Assembly: GCF_000344685.1 (NCBI RefSeq)
Contig: NW_006920422.1
Coordinates: forward strand, 885,864 to 921,934
From: Gloeophyllum trabeum ATCC 11539
Taxonomy: Eukaryota > Basidiomycota > Agaricomycetes > Gloeophyllales > Gloeophyllaceae
DNA: 36,071 nucleotides
Direction: 5' to 3'
Part shown: positions 10,833 through 20,666 of the stretch, piece by piece
Numbering within the stretch: position 1 is the stretch's first letter
Layout of the letters: each line of letters starts with the position of its first letter
Position numbers and translations under genes: made by a program
Notes under the pieces: generated by a model
Database searches by the model: none
Seen by the model: the letters and a program-made list of their open reading frames with translations, nothing else
What the model was told of the DNA's origin: nothing

Positions 10833-13467
10833 ATGTCAGAGATCGTCGCCCCCGGAGGACCTTTGCCTCCGATCCCAGACAATATGACCATACCACAATT
10901 CTTGCTCGACGGAGAACAGCACCCAACCCGTCCTCCGCATGATCCTTCTGTCCCTTGGTTCATCGATGGGACTTCAGGAACGAAGATCAGTAGGGAGATG
11001 GTGCGATATTTCCCTCGTATCATGCCAGTGGCTGAATTCGCCTCGAAAGGTGGTCGCGCGAACGGCAGCACTCGCTGCTGTCCTCAAACGGGACTACAAC
11101 GTAGGTGAGGCGCCATCACGTCGCTCACTGTGACTCGAAGTCACCATGCTTGTGCCGTATTTCCGACGGCTTTTCATCTTACAGGAGAGAGTGACATTGG
11201 TATAGTAAAATGTCTCCTGGAATGTGCATGCCGCATTCTGACTGACAGTTGACATCCCTAGTATGCTTACTTATTCCAAACCACGTCGGTAGGTCATACT
11301 TCTACAGCGCTTATCATTGGCCTAACTTCGCGGCACAGACTACCCTGTTGTCACATGGTATCAATAGTGCACATCTGACTATGCTGATCTGACGCTATGG
11401 TCTTCCAGGAGTGTCCATAGACTCGGCGGAGTTATCCTGTTCGTTGATATCTTGCCATCTCTTTAAACGCCTAGTCAATATGTTGGTTTAGGCCGGCCAA
11501 TCCAGCATATACCGCAGATGAATTGAAGGAGCACCTCGCCGGAATCCAGCTTGCCTTGCTTGTCACTCATTCCACTTCCCTTTCTGTGGCGGAGGAGATT
11601 GCCAGAGGTTGCGGAATGGCAAGAGGTCGCATCATTGTATTGGACAACACCTCTGAACAGCATACCTTCCCGACTGTCGAAAATCTCATTGCAGACGGCT
11701 TGAACGCTCCTCATACCTTTATCGAAAGGCGTCTGAATCCGGGCGAGGGAAAGGAGAGAATCGCTTTCCTATTCTTCTCAAGCGGGACGACGGGCAAACC
11801 GAAGGCTGTAGCAATTTCCCATTATGCAGTGATCGCGAATTTGGTTCAGACGGCATGGCATATTGAGTTCAATCGCGATCCTTCGCCTTACGATGAAGCG
11901 CGATACCGGGTTGGTGATATCGCACTGGCAGGTGTGTAGATCCATTCATTGATATATGCAGTTGAGAATAACAGGAATATTTCCTGTAGTTATCCCCTTC
12001 TTCCGTATGTACACTACCTCTCAGCGGCTAGCTAAAAGTAGCTGACCGCTGACCTAGATGTCACTGGGATGATGGTGCTCACACACGTATATGTCTACGG
12101 TGGTGTCAGTAATATTTCTCTTATCCACATACTTGGTCCCGCTCATATTTCGACCGTCAGATAACTGTAATCATACTGCCCAAGTTTGAGCTTTCAGGAT
12201 TTCTTAGCACCATACAGACCTATCGAGTCAGGCACCTCTTGTGCGTAACATGTTCATTCTACAGTCATGTCCTGACCCTCGTTCCTCATAGAGTCGCGCC
12301 GCCCATCCTGGTACTTCTGTGCAAGGTACATTGCTCCTAGTTATTCCATTGCCCCCGACCTAATGTTCTTCAGCACCCCATGACAGCGAAGTATGATATA
12401 AGCTCTCTTCGCTGTATCATGAGCGGTTCGGCTCCGCTTTCGACGGAAATACAACGTCAGTTCATTGCAATCGTACCTAAATGTTCTATTGGCCAAGGAT
12501 ATGGTATGGAAGGCATATTGTCCTGGAAGGCTGTGACTAACATAACCTCCCCAGGAATGACTGAAACATGTTCATCGGTGGCCCTTTCTCCTAACCGTCA
12601 GCAGTACAGCGAGAATGGTGCTGTTGGACGACTACTGGTCGGAAACACAGCCCGAGTTGTTAAACGGGACGGTTCATCTGCAGCAATCGGAGAACAAGGT
12701 GAACTTTGGGTCCGCACTCCTTCCGCTGCTCTTGGATATTACAAGAACGATGAGGCGTGAGTAAATACAGGCATGACTCCCGCGTATCTGAGAGTTTCTT
12801 GCTACAGCACGAAGGAGACCTTCACCCCGGACGGGTACGTGCATTCATACTCCACCTGCATCAATATGTAACTCTTCTCAGATGGGTGCGCACTGGCGAT
12901 GAAGTGATTATGAACAGAGACGCTGAAATAACCATTATTGACCGTATCAAGGTGTGTCAGATGTGATACTATTCATTTACCAGAGGCTCACCTCGCTCGA
13001 CCAGGAGTTGATAAAAGTGAAAGGTTTTCAAGGTGCAGTAGTACGCTGATCCTCTCGTCAAGCGATGCCCTGATTATTTGTAGTCGCGCCGGCGGAACTC
13101 GAGGGTGTCCTACACGAACATCCGGATATCTCTGATGTCTGTGTTGTCGGTATACCAGACGAATACACTGGTGAAGCTCCACGGGCGTTTGTAGTAGCGA
13201 CACAAGGTGCCCGTGAGCGCATGAAGGACCCATGGGAAGAAGCTAAGATCAAAAAATCAATTATCGATGTGAATACTTCGTCGTCATGCTGCCAGCTCGT
13301 ACTAACTGGTACTGATTTCTTTTCTGCAGCATGTTGATCACCGCAAAGTCGAGTACAAGAGACTCACTGGGGGTGTACAATTCGTTGATGCCATCCCCAA
13401 GAATCCTTCTGGGAAGCCGTTAAGACGTATTCTTCGTGATCAAGCTGACGGAAGTGGCCGCAATTGA
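10833..13467 (+). CDS. 4-coumarate:CoA ligase-like adenylate-forming enzyme (569 aa)
   Basis: Eighteen exons join in phase to 569 residues: 10833-11000, 11050-11104, 11185-11199, 11262-11288, 11339-11357, 11409-11438, 11492-11931, 11990-12004, 12058-12104, 12161-12240, 12292-12325, 12374-12503, 12555-12756, 12808-12834, 12882-12951, 13005-13032, 13084-13268, 13330-13467. ANL-superfamily motifs are complete: SSGTTGKPKAV (about residues 201-211), GYGMTET (352-358), WVRTGDEV (431-438), IIDRIKELIKVKGFQV, and the catalytic lysine in PSGKPLRR (K553). Such enzymes adenylate a carboxylic acid and transfer it to CoA. The substrate cannot be read here. The end (GSGRN) is not a peroxisomal signal. It lies 3.7 kb upstream of the polyketide synthase on the same strand, so it could supply an activated acyl starter; that is inference. 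No disabling change was seen. Confidence 0.9.
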
Positions 13468-14176
13468 GCCTGAGACTGTGAGACCGTGTATTCATCGAGT
13501 TGATGACATGCGTGTTATGGGTGTATCGTGTTATCGAGTGCAGTATTACTCTCGAGTGTATGTAGCCCTTGCACATATAAATGATGATCTGCAACGCTTG
13601 CAAGTATGCAATCTGAAGCAGACTTCAAGCCGTAGACTCCCCTCGTCAGTTCGACCAACCAATAGTACCAATAACACTTGACCTCGGGTGAGGACTTCAC
13701 GCGTCACGTCCGGAGGTACTGAGAAGGCGGTCCCCTGGTGGTCCCTCTACTTCGGTGTCAAGTCCTGCCCCTGGGTACCGGTGTTCTCCTTCCTGCAACC
13801 TATAAATTGCTTTCCCGCAGGCTGAAGAGTACTAGGCCCTTTACCAACGTTCCGAGGTGGATGCATCAGCTGCACCCTGAGCCCGGCCGCGTTGTATTAT
13901 CTTAGTACTCTTCTTACTCGGCGACAGGTGTCATTATGTCAGTGAGCCGCTCACCTTGTTCGCAACTCTATGTAACATGGGAGAGGGTGAGACAACTGAT
14001 ACATTTCAAGTTTGCGATTGGGCAATTCGGAATCTATCCATTCGACGGTACCTTGCGACCAGCAAGGTATCTCGCGCTGCGGGAATGCGAGCACTGTTTA
14101 CATGTATTTTGACCTATTTGTATCTGCTGATCAGCCGGCTTTCGAGTCCTCCTACTTAGCGTGGTCGGAATATATA
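13468..14176. other. 3' flank of the ligase and spacer
   Basis: No gene is supported. A 10-bp inverted repeat (AAGAGTACTA near 13826, TAGTACTCTT near 13902) and GC-rich blocks at 13680-13900 give a repeat-like look, but no target-site duplication was found. The stretch ends at the TA that flanks the first transposon. Confidence 0.4.
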
Positions 14177-14210
14177 CAGTCGACTCTGTCTTAACCCATA
14201 ACGGGTCGTG

Positions 14211-14572
14211 GAACCCAAAAGTTATGGGTTTCTGCAGACTATGGGTTACCAGAACGTGTGACATTGTGTGACTACCTAGTACGCGTGACAGACAGCCTAT
14301 CCGGTATAGGCCGGACGTCGTTTATGACACCGTTTAGATACGGAATCTTGAGTCTGGTATGGGTTATCTTCTGAAATACCACGAGAACCAAAAAATTAAG
14401 GGTCCAGATGGTCCAGATTCTCGTGAGAAGGAGACCTGTACCTTCCTAATATAGGTTGTTTTATGGGTTATGACCCTTCAAAAAGCTATGGGTTATGGGA
14501 TACGGCAGACTTATGGGTTTTTACTATCTACCATGTCGGTGGAAGCCAAAAACCTATGGGTTATTACAGGTT
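14211..14572 (+). repeat. 362-bp direct repeat, left copy
   Basis: This is base-for-base identical, by eye, to 15234-15595 and ends exactly at the start of the N run. It is part of the inverted-repeat transposon and is either a true tandem unit or a duplicated contig end. Confidence 0.9.
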
Positions 14573-15233
14573 NNNNNNNNNNNNNNNNNNNNNNNNNNNN
14601 NNNNNNNNNNNNNNNNNNNNNNNNNNNNNNNNNNNNNNNNNNNNNNNNNNNNNNNNNNNNNNNNNNNNNNNNNNNNNNNNNNNNNNNNNNNNNNNNNNNN
14701 NNNNNNNNNNNNNNNNNNNNNNNNNNNNNNNNNNNNNNNNNNNNNNNNNNNNNNNNNNNNNNNNNNNNNNNNNNNNNNNNNNNNNNNNNNNNNNNNNNNN
14801 NNNNNNNNNNNNNNNNNNNNNNNNNNNNNNNNNNNNNNNNNNNNNNNNNNNNNNNNNNNNNNNNNNNNNNNNNNNNNNNNNNNNNNNNNNNNNNNNNNNN
14901 NNNNNNNNNNNNNNNNNNNNNNNNNNNNNNNNNNNNNNNNNNNNNNNNNNNNNNNNNNNNNNNNNNNNNNNNNNNNNNNNNNNNNNNNNNNNNNNNNNNN
15001 NNNNNNNNNNNNNNNNNNNNNNNNNNNNNNNNNNNNNNNNNNNNNNNNNNNNNNNNNNNNNNNNNNNNNNNNNNNNNNNNNNNNNNNNNNNNNNNNNNNN
15101 NNNNNNNNNNNNNNNNNNNNNNNNNNNNNNNNNNNNNNNNNNNNNNNNNNNNNNNNNNNNNNNNNNNNNNNNNNNNNNNNNNNNNNNNNNNNNNNNNNNN
15201 NNNNNNNNNNNNNNNNNNNNNNNNNNNNNNNNN
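14573..15233. other. Assembly gap (661 N)
   Basis: An unbroken run of N, with no sequence information. It begins and ends precisely at the borders of two identical 362-bp copies, which suggests a scaffolding artefact or an unresolved tandem array. Confidence 1.
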
Positions 15234-15595
15234 GAACCCAAAAGTTATGGGTTTCTGCAGACTATGGGTTACCAGAACGTGTGACATTGTGTGACTACCT
15301 AGTACGCGTGACAGACAGCCTATCCGGTATAGGCCGGACGTCGTTTATGACACCGTTTAGATACGGAATCTTGAGTCTGGTATGGGTTATCTTCTGAAAT
15401 ACCACGAGAACCAAAAAATTAAGGGTCCAGATGGTCCAGATTCTCGTGAGAAGGAGACCTGTACCTTCCTAATATAGGTTGTTTTATGGGTTATGACCCT
15501 TCAAAAAGCTATGGGTTATGGGATACGGCAGACTTATGGGTTTTTACTATCTACCATGTCGGTGGAAGCCAAAAACCTATGGGTTATTACAGGTT
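15234..15595 (+). repeat. 362-bp direct repeat, right copy
   Basis: Identical to 14211-14572, starting directly after the N run. It continues into further ATGGGTTA words and then the right terminal inverted repeat. Confidence 0.9.
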
Positions 15596-15642
15596 ATGGG
15601 TTATGACAGGTATGGGTTAAGACAGAGTCGACTGTAGTACTA

Positions 15643-15994
15643 CAGTGCCTTGCATAAGAAACTGAATATCGCGTTTCCGCGCGCGTTGTTTGTTCGCGCC
15701 AAATATACCCTTTTCGGGTAGGTCCGGAAGGCCTCTCGCGAGACCGTTTGCTGGGCAGGGACTCGCAGACGCCCCGAGAGGGCTCGAAAGGCATCAGAGA
15801 ATACATGAACTGTATCTTCTACAACTACACTAAGGGCTGTAAAGCATTATACTCTGCCCCCAGCTGTATGCCTAGCTACCCTCCCTCTCGATGGTTCTTT
15901 GCCGCACATTTGCCGATACCCGAAAAGGGTATATTTGGCGCGGACAAACAACGCGCGCGGAAACGCGATGTTCAGTTTCTTATGCAAGGCACTG
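15643..15994. mobile_element. 352-bp MITE with 78-bp terminal inverted repeats (Tc1/mariner-like)
   Basis: The inverted repeats at 15643-15720 and 15917-15994 match at 76 of 78 positions and begin CAGTGCCTTGCATAAG. TA flanks both ends (15641-15642, 15995-15996). CAGTGCCTTGCA-type ends are familiar from Tc1-like transposons. The 196-bp centre has no coding capacity, so it is non-autonomous. It lies eight bases to the right of the 14177-15634 element. Confidence 0.88.
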
Positions 15995-17187
15995 TACTTT
16001 CAGACAGGCATCATAATAAACCCTCTCAAGTACTATCTGCGCAAATAACAACCTCAATTGACTGGGTACAATATAACAGAGAGAGATGCCGGTGATGGAC
16101 CCACAGTTCTGTCAAGGCGTCACACCCGAGTCACAGTAAGGAATCCGCGCCAATTTCGTCACGCATTTGTCACGCCCAGGACCCTTGCACTTCTGTCAAA
16201 CATACGATACGAGCAGTTGGGATTGCTTTAACACCAATCGGGTGGGTGAACCATGCTTAGCTATACATAATACAGTGTTACGCAACTAGCCGATATCTAC
16301 CGGAAGACTGTAGGCCGAGAGATCTAATGCATCAGGCCTGTTTCTCATGGTTACACTGGGCTGCTTGCACAGTATTCGTCCTCCCATTCAACAATGGTAG
16401 AAGATATGACAGTTCTGACTTCACAGGCGTCCTCTACGGGTTACAATTCACCTATGTACCAATCCGCTAAGCCACCCGTTGCATGTTTGTCGAGATTTCG
16501 GAGTTCTGTCAAAAATCTGACTTGGACAGAACCCCCAAAATGATAGTACAAGACATCGCCCGGACTACGTGGAATCACGGCCATCTTGCTTGTTTCTTCT
16601 AATCTGGGACCGATCAAAGATTACTAGGCCGGAGCACTCGTCTGCCTTTCTGTACGCCGCGCAAGGTTCTGACGCTCGTGACGCTGACTTCTGCTTTCCA
16701 GAAAGTGAAGGAATCGGAAACATCAGTTAATTTTGACTCCTGATATTCCGCAATTCGACTTGATTTTTGTTCACTCATGTTCCTGTGCCGAAGCGGCCAA
16801 GTAGAGAGAGCCGGTTCCATCACGGTTCACACTCGCGCCAGTCGTCAAACTTTACACATTCCCTCCAAGTACTGTCGTGATCAACATCTGTTGCACAACC
16901 GCCCACAACTTCTGATGTTTCACCCCAACTGACATTCTTGCTGTACAGGGTCGCGGTCCATGGCCATTCCGGCCACGATTGGCATTGGTTATCGTGATCT
17001 CCGTCCCGGTAGTGATTCATGCGGTGAGAATCATTACTGTGCTCTTTGGGAATTTGCAAATATTCCAATGCTGAAAATGCATAAAGCCTCAAACATGAAG
17101 CGTCAATGTTAAATCCTACGGCCAGCCTATTCAATCTACTTCAGTGGGGTCGCTAAGACTCACATTGCATACTTCGTCAGCTAGGCC
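15995..17187. other. Spacer upstream of the polyketide synthase
   Basis: No gene is supported. TTCTGTC words recur (16107, 16194, 16504) and an 8-bp hairpin GTTCTGTC / GACAGAAC lies at about 16503-16532. The right part should contain the synthase promoter; no clear TATA box was found. Confidence 0.4.
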
Positions 17188-20100
17188 ATGTCTACCGCCA
17201 ATTATGAGCCGATTGCCATTGTAAGTTCGGTGTACTCACCCTAAATTACCTGTTGACATTAGCACAGATAGGGATAGCGGCACAGTTACCAAGTGGCAGT
17301 CACAGCGATACCAACTTTGACTTCGATTCATTCTTCCGGTTCCTTCTGAACAAGGGTGAAGCATACGAGACAATTCCAGTGGAACGCTTCAATGTCGAAA
17401 GGCATGTGATCATGAGACACTGTTTCTTCCTATTCATTGTTTGAAACTAATCTGTTGAACAGTCTTGTCGGTGAGGGACTTGGGCGAGTTAAAACCAAGA
17501 TGGGCTCCTTCCTCAAGGATATCGACCTACTCGATGCCATCGAGTTTGGAATGACGAGCAAGGATGCCCGCTTGATGCCGCTTGGCGGGAGAAAACTCAT
17601 AGAGACCGCCTTCTTAAGTTTACTCGACTCTGGAATTGACTACCGAGGAAAGAATGTGGGATGCTTCATGGCAGCAGTTGCTCATGATATATGGTCAATC
17701 TCTGGTCATGTACGTATCTTCACCTGTGACAGCCGGCCAACTACAGTTATTCACCTAGTGTCCCTCACTGACACTCTGTTATACTTATGCAGGATGATGC
17801 TGAAGCAGTAGGCTCGTTCACCGCAGCGCCCTCAATGGTGGCGAATCGAGTGTCCTATCACCTCGATCTCCGCGGCCCATCTGTCCCCGTGGATACTGCC
17901 TGCAGTTCAAGTCTGTATGCAACTCATCTGGCAGTACAGGCCCTCAGAAACGGGGAGTGCGAAGCCGCTGTAGTTGGTGGTTGTCAAATCAATCACAGGT
18001 ACCATTTCCGACTCAGACATTGGACTACTGTGTATCAGAACTAACTTCGCTGTGTCCTTGAAGATTCGCCGACTGGTTGGTATACAGTCAGGGAGGAATT
18101 CTATCTCCCGACGGCAAGTGCAAACCCTTTGATGCATCTGCAAATGGGTACTTCTGTCCGGATTCTGGATATTCAGTTTGCTCATTCCCTACTGCTCAGG
18201 TTTGGTAGAGGTGAAGGTGTTGTCTGTATCGTGCTCAAACCCACGACCGCTGCAATCCGGGATGGGGATAAGATCTATGCCAATGTACGTGTGGGCCAAA
18301 TCAATCATGGTTTGATTTCTTCAAGCAAGTCCTTCATTAGATTCTCGGTACTGGAGTCAATTCCTCTGGAAGCGTAGCTCCCGTGAATGCACCGGTAGCA
18401 TCTGCTCAATATGATGCCATGCGCCGTGCTTTTGCTCAAGCAAGGCGTGATCCACGAGAGGTCGATTACGTCGAACTACATGCTACTGGTATGACAATGC
18501 CGCAAGTGTTCAGTATATGTAATGTATTGCAATATAGGGACAGCACAGGGTGATCCGACGGAAGCAAACTGGATTGGTGAGCAGTTCCTTGGAGCAGAAT
18601 CCTTGTGCATAGGCAGCGTGAAGGGAAACATCGGGTGAGTGTTATTGTCTAGCTTCATCTGTCTCACTCTAATTCGGTAAGACAGCCATCTTGAAATCAC
18701 GTCATTCCTTGCATCTTTATGTAAAGTTTGCGGCATGTTTCAAACAGGTGTCATACCCCCCAATGTCAACTTTCGCGACCCCAACCCCCTAATCCAGTGG
18801 GAAAGGTTTAAACTTCAAGTCCCCACCAGCCCGGAACTGTTAGGCTGCAAGTCGCTGAGTGGATGTTCACTGATTGCCATGTCCAGCTCGGGCATTGGGG
18901 GGGCCAATGGGCACTGTGTCATTGAAGAACCTTCTCCTCGCTCTCCTTGTCAGTTTACCTTTTGGAGGGAAGAAGTGTCATCTGAACCTCTCCCCGCTGT
19001 GTTGGTTGCTGCTGGCCTTACTCCCCGTTCCGCGGCTGCCATTGCAGATGAACTCCATAATATGGTTACCAAGGACAACCAACACGACATCTCTTGTATC
19101 TATGGACGCCGCTCTCGCTCTTTGATATGGCGTTCCTTCTCTGTCGCCGTGAATGGCCGGCTGTCGCCTTTCTCAAAGCCGGTGATGATGCCTAGACTGG
19201 CTCCTAAAATTACATTTGTATTCTCTGGCCAGGGACCACAGCACATTGATAGTAGGTCACATACTTGAACCAGTGTATCCATGCTGAAATGAGTTTGCCA
19301 GTGGGTCGCCAGTTATTCCGTACTTGCGCTGTCTTTCGGAAGACCATACAAGAACTGGATGAAGTTCATCATCGCGTAGTGGGCTATTCCCTGATGGAGA
19401 AGACGGGCCTTTTTTCAGCCACTTCTGAGCTGTGCAACTTATCCCAGGATGTGTGGCCTATCTCAGTCACCCTTCCCGCTATTGCTATGGTTCAAATGGC
19501 TCTGGTTGACACTTTGTCTTGTTTAGGCATCACCCCTGATGCTGTCCTAGGCCATTCTGCAGGCGAGACAGCCTTGTTATATGCCTCTGGAGCAGGTTCA
19601 AAGGTCATGGCCATGGAGCTGGCCATAGCTAGAAGTCAGGCCATGATGTTACTGGAGGATCAGAATGGTGCAATGGCTGCACTTTCTTGTTCTCAGATCA
19701 TGGCTGAGGAGATCATCAAGAAAGTCAGGGATCAACTTGGTGATGGTCCTCTGGAGATCGGATGTCTCAATGGTCCCGATGCAATCACACTGTCTGGCCT
19801 TGCCTCCCATATTGATTTAGCTGTCGACATAGCACGCTCCGCAGGGTTCCTATCAAGGCGACTGACCACTCGCACTCCCGTACATTCCTCGATGATGGAA
19901 AAGTGTGCCATTGAGTACAAGGAACGTGTTTCACGCGTCTTTTCACACTATCCTGTGGTTGCTCCTACTGTCGCTGTGTATTCAACAGTAAGTGGGCAGC
20001 GACTCTCCGGCACATTCAGTCAAGATTACTTTTGGGACAATGCTCGTCAGCTGGTTAAATTCACCCATGCTGTAGAGGCTCTTGCAGCAGACCACCCAGA

Positions 20101-20666
20101 TGTGACCTTCATCGAGATTTCACCCCATCCAGTCCTCACTCACTATATTCAATCCATCATTGGTTCAGATGCTGTCGTCACCTGCCCCATGTCAAGACCA
20201 AAGCACTCGGAAGTCAGTCGAGAGGTCGAACTCTATCAGTTCGCTGAGTGCCTCGGGAGACTCGTCGTGTCTGGGCACAACTTTACTGGTCTTGAGATCT
20301 TTGCCCGGGGAACCTGCAAGACGGATCAGCCTCCTCCTTCATATCCATTTTCAGTAAAACAGATACCGTATGTAGCGCCAACACTTCAAATCATGAGACA
20401 GAGGCAACACCGAAATGGACCCTTGAACTATCCACAGCTTCAGCTCAACACAAAGACACACCCAGAGTTGGCAGGTCACATTATCAAGGATGAGCCAATC
20501 ATGCCTGCTGCTGGTTTTCTGGAAATGGTCAGTCATTACTTACTGTATTTTCGTGGCTCTGCAACTGAGGGGAATACGTTAAAGGCCTTAGAATTTGGAG
20601 CATTGAAGTTATGGGATGTGCGATTCATCTCCACATCAGGAAAAACCTCCGGCGCGAATCAGATAT
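17188..20666 (+). CDS. Reducing polyketide synthase, 5' part (KS-AT-start of DH), cut by a transposon
   Basis: Exons: 17188-17220, 17268-17401, 17463-17709, 17793-17998, 18064-18147, 18200-18284, 18341-18488, 18538-18634, 18686-19251, 19302-20527, 20585-20633. The ketosynthase has its full triad: VDTACSSS (Cys about 175), ELHATGT (His about 310) and KGNIGHLE (His about 346). The acyltransferase has GHSAGE (Ser about 619). The dehydratase N-terminal hotdog has H-x5-H followed by [10 protein letters not shown] (His about 920 and 926). The third exon begins after a GC-AG intron (17402-17462); the others are GT-AG. Reading runs past 20633 into the transposon and stops at a TAA at 20666-20668, so the protein from this copy would lack the rest of DH, KR, ACP and reductase. 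Type I iterative synthase; product unknown. Confidence 0.9.
17402..17462 (+). other. GC-AG intron in the ketosynthase region
   Basis: AAAG|GCATGT...AACAG. The nearest GT donor (17406) would put a stop just after the acceptor, whereas the GC donor restores a continuous ketosynthase frame (FNVE then SLVGEGLG). GC-AG introns are a known minor class in fungi. Confidence 0.7.

Larger units (their letters stand above)
14177..15634. mobile_element. Inverted-repeat DNA transposon with TA target site (pogo/Tc1-mariner-like), internally gapped
   Basis: The ends are perfect 24-bp inverted repeats (14177-14200 and 15611-15634) beginning CAGTCGACTCTGTC, flanked on both sides by TA (14175-14176 and 15635-15636). 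TA duplication and CAGT-type ends are typical of Tc1/mariner-pogo elements. The interior is rich in the word ATGGGTTA, probably subterminal binding repeats. No transposase frame is visible. A run of 661 N sits inside, flanked by two identical 362-bp copies, so the true length is uncertain; collapsing the copies would give about 435 bp. Confidence 0.8.

Noticed and set aside
13680..13960. GC-rich, repeat-like stretch with AAGAGTACTA / TAGTACTCTT, considered as a solo LTR or MITE
   Set aside because: No terminal TG...CA, no target duplication and only one 10-bp inverted match.
14463..15397. Long open frames crossing the N run
   Set aside because: Produced only by unresolved bases; the flanks are transposon repeats.
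16106..16532. Possible inverted-repeat element with GTTCTGTC ends
   Set aside because: Only about 11 bases match with a gap, and no target-site duplication is found; the inner copy is a local hairpin.
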